DNA of 28,129 nt from Alphaproteobacteria bacterium (lineage in GTDB: Bacteria > Pseudomonadota > Alphaproteobacteria > Paracaedibacterales > CAIOTO01), in assembly GCA_030727085.1 (NCBI GenBank), contig JANRCF010000007.1, positions 1 through 28,129 on the forward strand, read 5' to 3'. The notes under the pieces were generated by a model. It ran no database searches. It saw only the letters and a program-made list of their open reading frames with translations, and was not told the DNA's origin. Of this stretch, positions 25,782-28,129 are shown piece after piece (the stretch's first letter is position 1; every line of letters begins with the position of its first letter). The translations under genes were made by a program, and so were the position numbers.

Positions 25782-25869
25782 TATAATAGCTCAACCCAGC
25801 TCTCATTTCTACACCACCAGAAAGACCATTGATCCCAGAACCCTCAGACTGATATTTCAGACTGATATT
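25782..25869 (-). pseudogene. Possible C-terminal fragment of an outer-membrane beta-barrel protein
   Basis: In the minus-strand frame that ends at 25729, the residues ISLKYQSEGSGINGLSGG then VEMRAGLSYYN look like the last two strands of an opacity/porin-type barrel, which commonly end in R-x-G-x-x-Y-x-F. The homology-like part then runs into sequence that looks like the IS end. A tandem 13-base duplication (25844-25856 and 25857-25869) forms its upstream border with the LRR stop. The assignment rests on pattern only. Confidence 0.35.
25844..25869 (+). repeat. Tandem 13-base repeat at the LRR gene 3' end
   Basis: TCAGACTGATATT occurs twice without a gap. The second copy reaches into the stop codon of the LRR gene. 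It may mark a junction. Confidence 0.7.
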
Positions 25870-27442
25870 AATGTATAACTTTCGTATTCTTGAGACAATT
25901 TTTGATTAGAATAATAGATTCTGTAGATATACGCGTATTTGTCAGATTTAAAATTTTTAAATTTGTCATATTAAGTATGTATGGAATTGCTAGGTTGGTA
26001 ACACTCGTGTTCGATAGACTTAGAGATACTAAATTTTTTAATTCACCAATATATTCCAAGCTTTTATCTGTTATTGAGCTGTCTGCTAGACTCAGATCTG
26101 TTAAATTATCAAGTTTAGTTATTGATTGCACACCTAAATCGCTTATAAGATCACAATTTAAACTTAGAACTCGTAATGAATTAAGATCGCTAATAACAAA
26201 TTTACAATCATCATCTGAAACCAGTGTCCAGAAAAAACAAAGTTCATGTAAATTTTTCAATTCTTTTAAAAACATTAAATCATTATGTGGTGAATAATCA
26301 CTATCAGCTGAGCCAAAAATATATGCTTTTAATTTAGTTAAAAGAGAATCACCATTATCATTTGAACCACAAACATAAAATTCTAACCTCGTTAAATTTG
26401 ATAAATTGGCTAAAACAGAAAGACCTTTACGTGTAATGTCAAAACATTCACCTAAAACTAAGGAATTGAGAGTTTTAATCTGAGCTATAAATGCTAAGCC
26501 GTCATTCGTGATGCTTGTGTGATCAAAAACCAACTCGTATATGTTTGGCAAGTTGCACAAATGTTTTATTCCTGTATCTGTAATCTTATCACCGTTAAAG
26601 GAATTATCATTGCAAGTCACATGCAATTTTATAAATTTATTTAATTTAGAAAAAGAAAATAAATCTTCAATACTTTGGTCGCTTATACCATAATTATAAA
26701 TAATAATTGATTTTATGTTGATTGTATTATTTAAAATATTTATCTCTTCATCATCAGGATAATAATAATGCAAGCTAAGATCTGTTAAATTAATAATGTT
26801 TTTTAGTTCTAATAAGCCTCTGGTTCCAACAATTTCTGAATCAAAATTAAAATGCAAAGACGATAAATTGTGAAAATCTTTAAGGTATCCCAAACTAATA
26901 TGTGAAATTCTGAGGTCTCTTAAATCCAGCTTAGTCAGAGATTTGCAGTCAATTAAATATTTTAGTCCTATATCTGTAATTGCAGTATCACGTAAATATA
27001 ACTCTTTTAGATTAGTTAATTTAGCTATATGTAACAACCCGGCATCTGTTATATTTCGGCACCCAGTTAAATCAATTTTTAATAAATTGCCAAGAGATGT
27101 TATGTGCATTAAATCTATATCTCTAACATTTTGAAAAACTGAAAAATCTAATTCCGTTGTTTCTGTAATATCAGCTTCTAGGCTATTGACTAAATTATAT
27201 AAGTTGGAGAGCGAGTGACATTTGTTACCTGTATTAAAAGAGTGATCATCGTTGATCCGATTGTCATCGTCAACAAATGGCAGTGTGTGTTGTATGTTTT
27301 CGCACACTGAATTAATTTCAGACTTTCTTCTTAGACTCCAAGTGCTCTTTATCTTTTTATATAATCTTTTTGTGTATTGATAGACAGCGACCAGGATCTG
27401 TGCTAAAAAGATCATTTTTAATAAAGATAATATTTCTAACAT
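25868..27442 (-). CDS. Membrane-anchored leucine-rich-repeat protein
   Basis: A 524-residue protein with an N-terminal hydrophobic segment (about residues 5-23, LSLLKMIFLAQILVAVYQY) followed by a strongly basic stretch, suggesting an inner-membrane anchor or uncleaved signal. From about residue 90 to the end it consists of about 14-16 LRR units of 23-27 residues, of the L-x-x-L-x-L-x-x-(T/C)-x-I-(T/S)-D-x-G-(L/I) type, for example NLKELYLRDTAITDIGLKYL. This is the cysteine-containing/F-box-like subclass, but no F-box is visible. The base composition is much more AT-rich than in der or bamB, and only a weak AGAAA site precedes the ATG. It lies between the two copies of the eno leader. Acquisition by transfer and a role in protein binding, perhaps with a host, are inferences. 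Confidence 0.8.
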   Translation of the reverse strand: MLEILSLLKMIFLAQILVAVYQYTKRLYKKIKSTWSLRRKSEINSVCENIQHTLPFVDDDNRINDDHSFNTGNKCHSLSNLYNLVNSLEADITETTELDFSVFQNVRDIDLMHITSLGNLLKIDLTGCRNITDAGLLHIAKLTNLKELYLRDTAITDIGLKYLIDCKSLTKLDLRDLRISHISLGYLKDFHNLSSLHFNFDSEIVGTRGLLELKNIINLTDLSLHYYYPDDEEINILNNTINIKSIIIYNYGISDQSIEDLFSFSKLNKFIKLHVTCNDNSFNGDKITDTGIKHLCNLPNIYELVFDHTSITNDGLAFIAQIKTLNSLVLGECFDITRKGLSVLANLSNLTRLEFYVCGSNDNGDSLLTKLKAYIFGSADSDYSPHNDLMFLKELKNLHELCFFWTLVSDDDCKFVISDLNSLRVLSLNCDLISDLGVQSITKLDNLTDLSLADSSITDKSLEYIGELKNLVSLSLSNTSVTNLAIPYILNMTNLKILNLTNTRISTESIILIKNCLKNTKVIH

Positions 27443-27655
27443 AAATAAGCTTTCTACAAATTAGAATTGATAATTATTTATATGGGCATAGAAAATTATA
27501 TTTCAAGTTTATACTCATTCATTTTCGCTCCATTTGTTGTAAAAAGAGAAGGGGGGATGTGTATTGATTTTTTTTGTGCAGTAGCGCCATGCTATGCATG
27601 GAGGGATTCTTAACGTAATTTTACAAGCAGAGCAGAGTATATTGGATCAAATTTT
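27443..27655. other. AT-rich gap between the LRR gene and the second eno-leader copy
   Basis: The LRR promoter should lie here on the minus strand; no clear boxes were identified. A tight hairpin, CCATGC-TAT-GCATGG, is at 27587-27601 and a GGGGGG run is at 27551-27556. No gene was recognised. Confidence 0.4.
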
Positions 27656-27808
27656 ATTAAAATGATGTTAACGTGGTTATGCGAAATCTAACATAGCGAA
27701 CTTGACATCTCCCCCAAGTACTCGTTAGTCTTAAGTAACATCTGAAATAAAAAAATAAGAAATACAGATGTCACCTCTTTTGAAAATGGATCACACTTAT
27801 GTCAGAAA
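27656..27808 (+). repeat. Direct repeat, copy 2: functional eno leader
   Basis: Partner of 25371-25523. This copy is joined to the intact eno gene, so it is the functional leader. TTGACA is at 27702-27707; the -10 is not clear (TAGTCT at 18-base spacing is a poor match). The hairpin arms ACATCTG and CAGATGT are at 27738-27744 and 27765-27771. Confidence 0.95.
27699..27773 (+). promoter_or_regulatory. eno upstream control region with repeated ACATCT motifs
   Basis: A perfect -35 box, TTGACA, is embedded in TGACATCT. The motif recurs as AACATCTG and, inverted, as CAGATGTCA. Both forward copies are complementary to the inverted one, by eight and seven bases respectively. They could be half-sites for a regulator or, for the inner pair, a leader hairpin. 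All arms are conserved in the duplicate copy. Confidence 0.4.
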
Positions 27809-28129
27809 TTGCTTTTATTACTGCGCGCGAAATTTTGGATTCTCGTGGGAATCCTACCGTTGAAGTTGACGTTGGTCTGTCCGATGGCAGTCATGGCCGT
27901 GCAGCTGTTCCGTCTGGGGCGTCAACAGGGTCATTCGAAGCACTTGAAAAGCGCGATGGCGACAAAGCACGTTATGGCGGCAAGGGTGTTCTTAAAACAA
28001 TTGAATCCATTGAGAATGAGATTTTTGATGCGCTGGTTGCTGAAGATGCACTGGATCAAAGAAATATCGATCGTATTTTGCTTGAACTCGATGGTACAGA
28101 AAATAAATCACGTTTGGGCGCAAATGCAC
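27799..28129 (+). CDS. eno: Enolase, 3'-truncated by window edge
   Basis: Converts 2-phosphoglycerate to phosphoenolpyruvate in glycolysis and belongs to the RNA degradosome in many Proteobacteria. The visible 110 residues begin MSEIAFITAREILDSRGNPT and include the mobile loop AVPSGASTGSFEALEKRDGD with the conserved Ser-Gly-Ala-Ser-Thr-Gly. This is about a quarter of the full protein of about 425 residues. No clear SD precedes the ATG (CACTT lies just before it), although both leader copies agree exactly over this stretch. Its leader is duplicated 2.3 kb upstream. Confidence 0.98.
   Translation, partial: MSEIAFITAREILDSRGNPTVEVDVGLSDGSHGRAAVPSGASTGSFEALEKRDGDKARYGGKGVLKTIESIENEIFDALVAEDALDQRNIDRILLELDGTENKSRLGANA

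Overview
The window reads as a chromosomal segment of a low-GC alphaproteobacterium. The rpmF-plsX-fabH operon, the surE-nlpD pair and the bamB-der pair are all arranged as in Proteobacteria. Autotransporters, a leucine-rich-repeat (LRR) protein, NHL propellers and decayed mobile-element pieces suggest a host-associated lineage such as the Holosporales/Paracaedibacter type. That placement is inference from gene content, not a phylogenetic result.

Layout. 2-1531: nicotinate phosphoribosyltransferase, cut at its 5' end by the window edge. 1809-4598: a large autotransporter. 4706-9268: mutS and glmS. 9393-11915 (minus): rpsD, a strong intrinsic terminator, map with a His-rich N-terminus, and a membrane-anchored glycosyltransferase-like gene coupled to map. 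12140-12760 (minus): a secreted eight-cysteine protein of unknown function. 13107-14984: an autotransporter-type passenger with no beta-barrel, abutting fabH. 14996-17352 (minus): rpmF-plsX-fabH. 17574-19228: surE and an NlpD-like lipoprotein. 19322-19615 (minus): a small RRM RNA-binding protein. 19927-22213 (minus): a gene for a secreted tandem NHL double propeller, split by one extra G in a G5 tract. 22372-25262 (minus): tRNA-Arg(CCT), bamB and der. 25371-27808: an accessory island. 27799-28129: the first part of eno.

The most unusual structure is at the right end. The 153 bases containing the eno leader, start codon and first codons occur twice in direct orientation (25371-25523 and 27656-27808), with five substitutions and no indels. 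The 2.1 kb between the copies holds an IS3-type OrfA remnant, what looks like the last strand of an outer-membrane beta-barrel gene, and a very AT-rich, membrane-anchored LRR protein. The first copy now drives only a 23-codon chimeric reading frame. This looks like an insertion that rebuilt the eno promoter, or a duplication trapping foreign DNA beside tRNA-Arg.

The gaps contain two kinds of dispersed palindrome. Three short hairpins share a CTTGA-type loop with stems that change on both sides (1666-1686, 9300-9318, 9336-9356). One 89-base decayed inverted repeat of the CGTCAT...ATGACG type lies at 19800-19888. No CRISPR array, rRNA or replication origin was seen.
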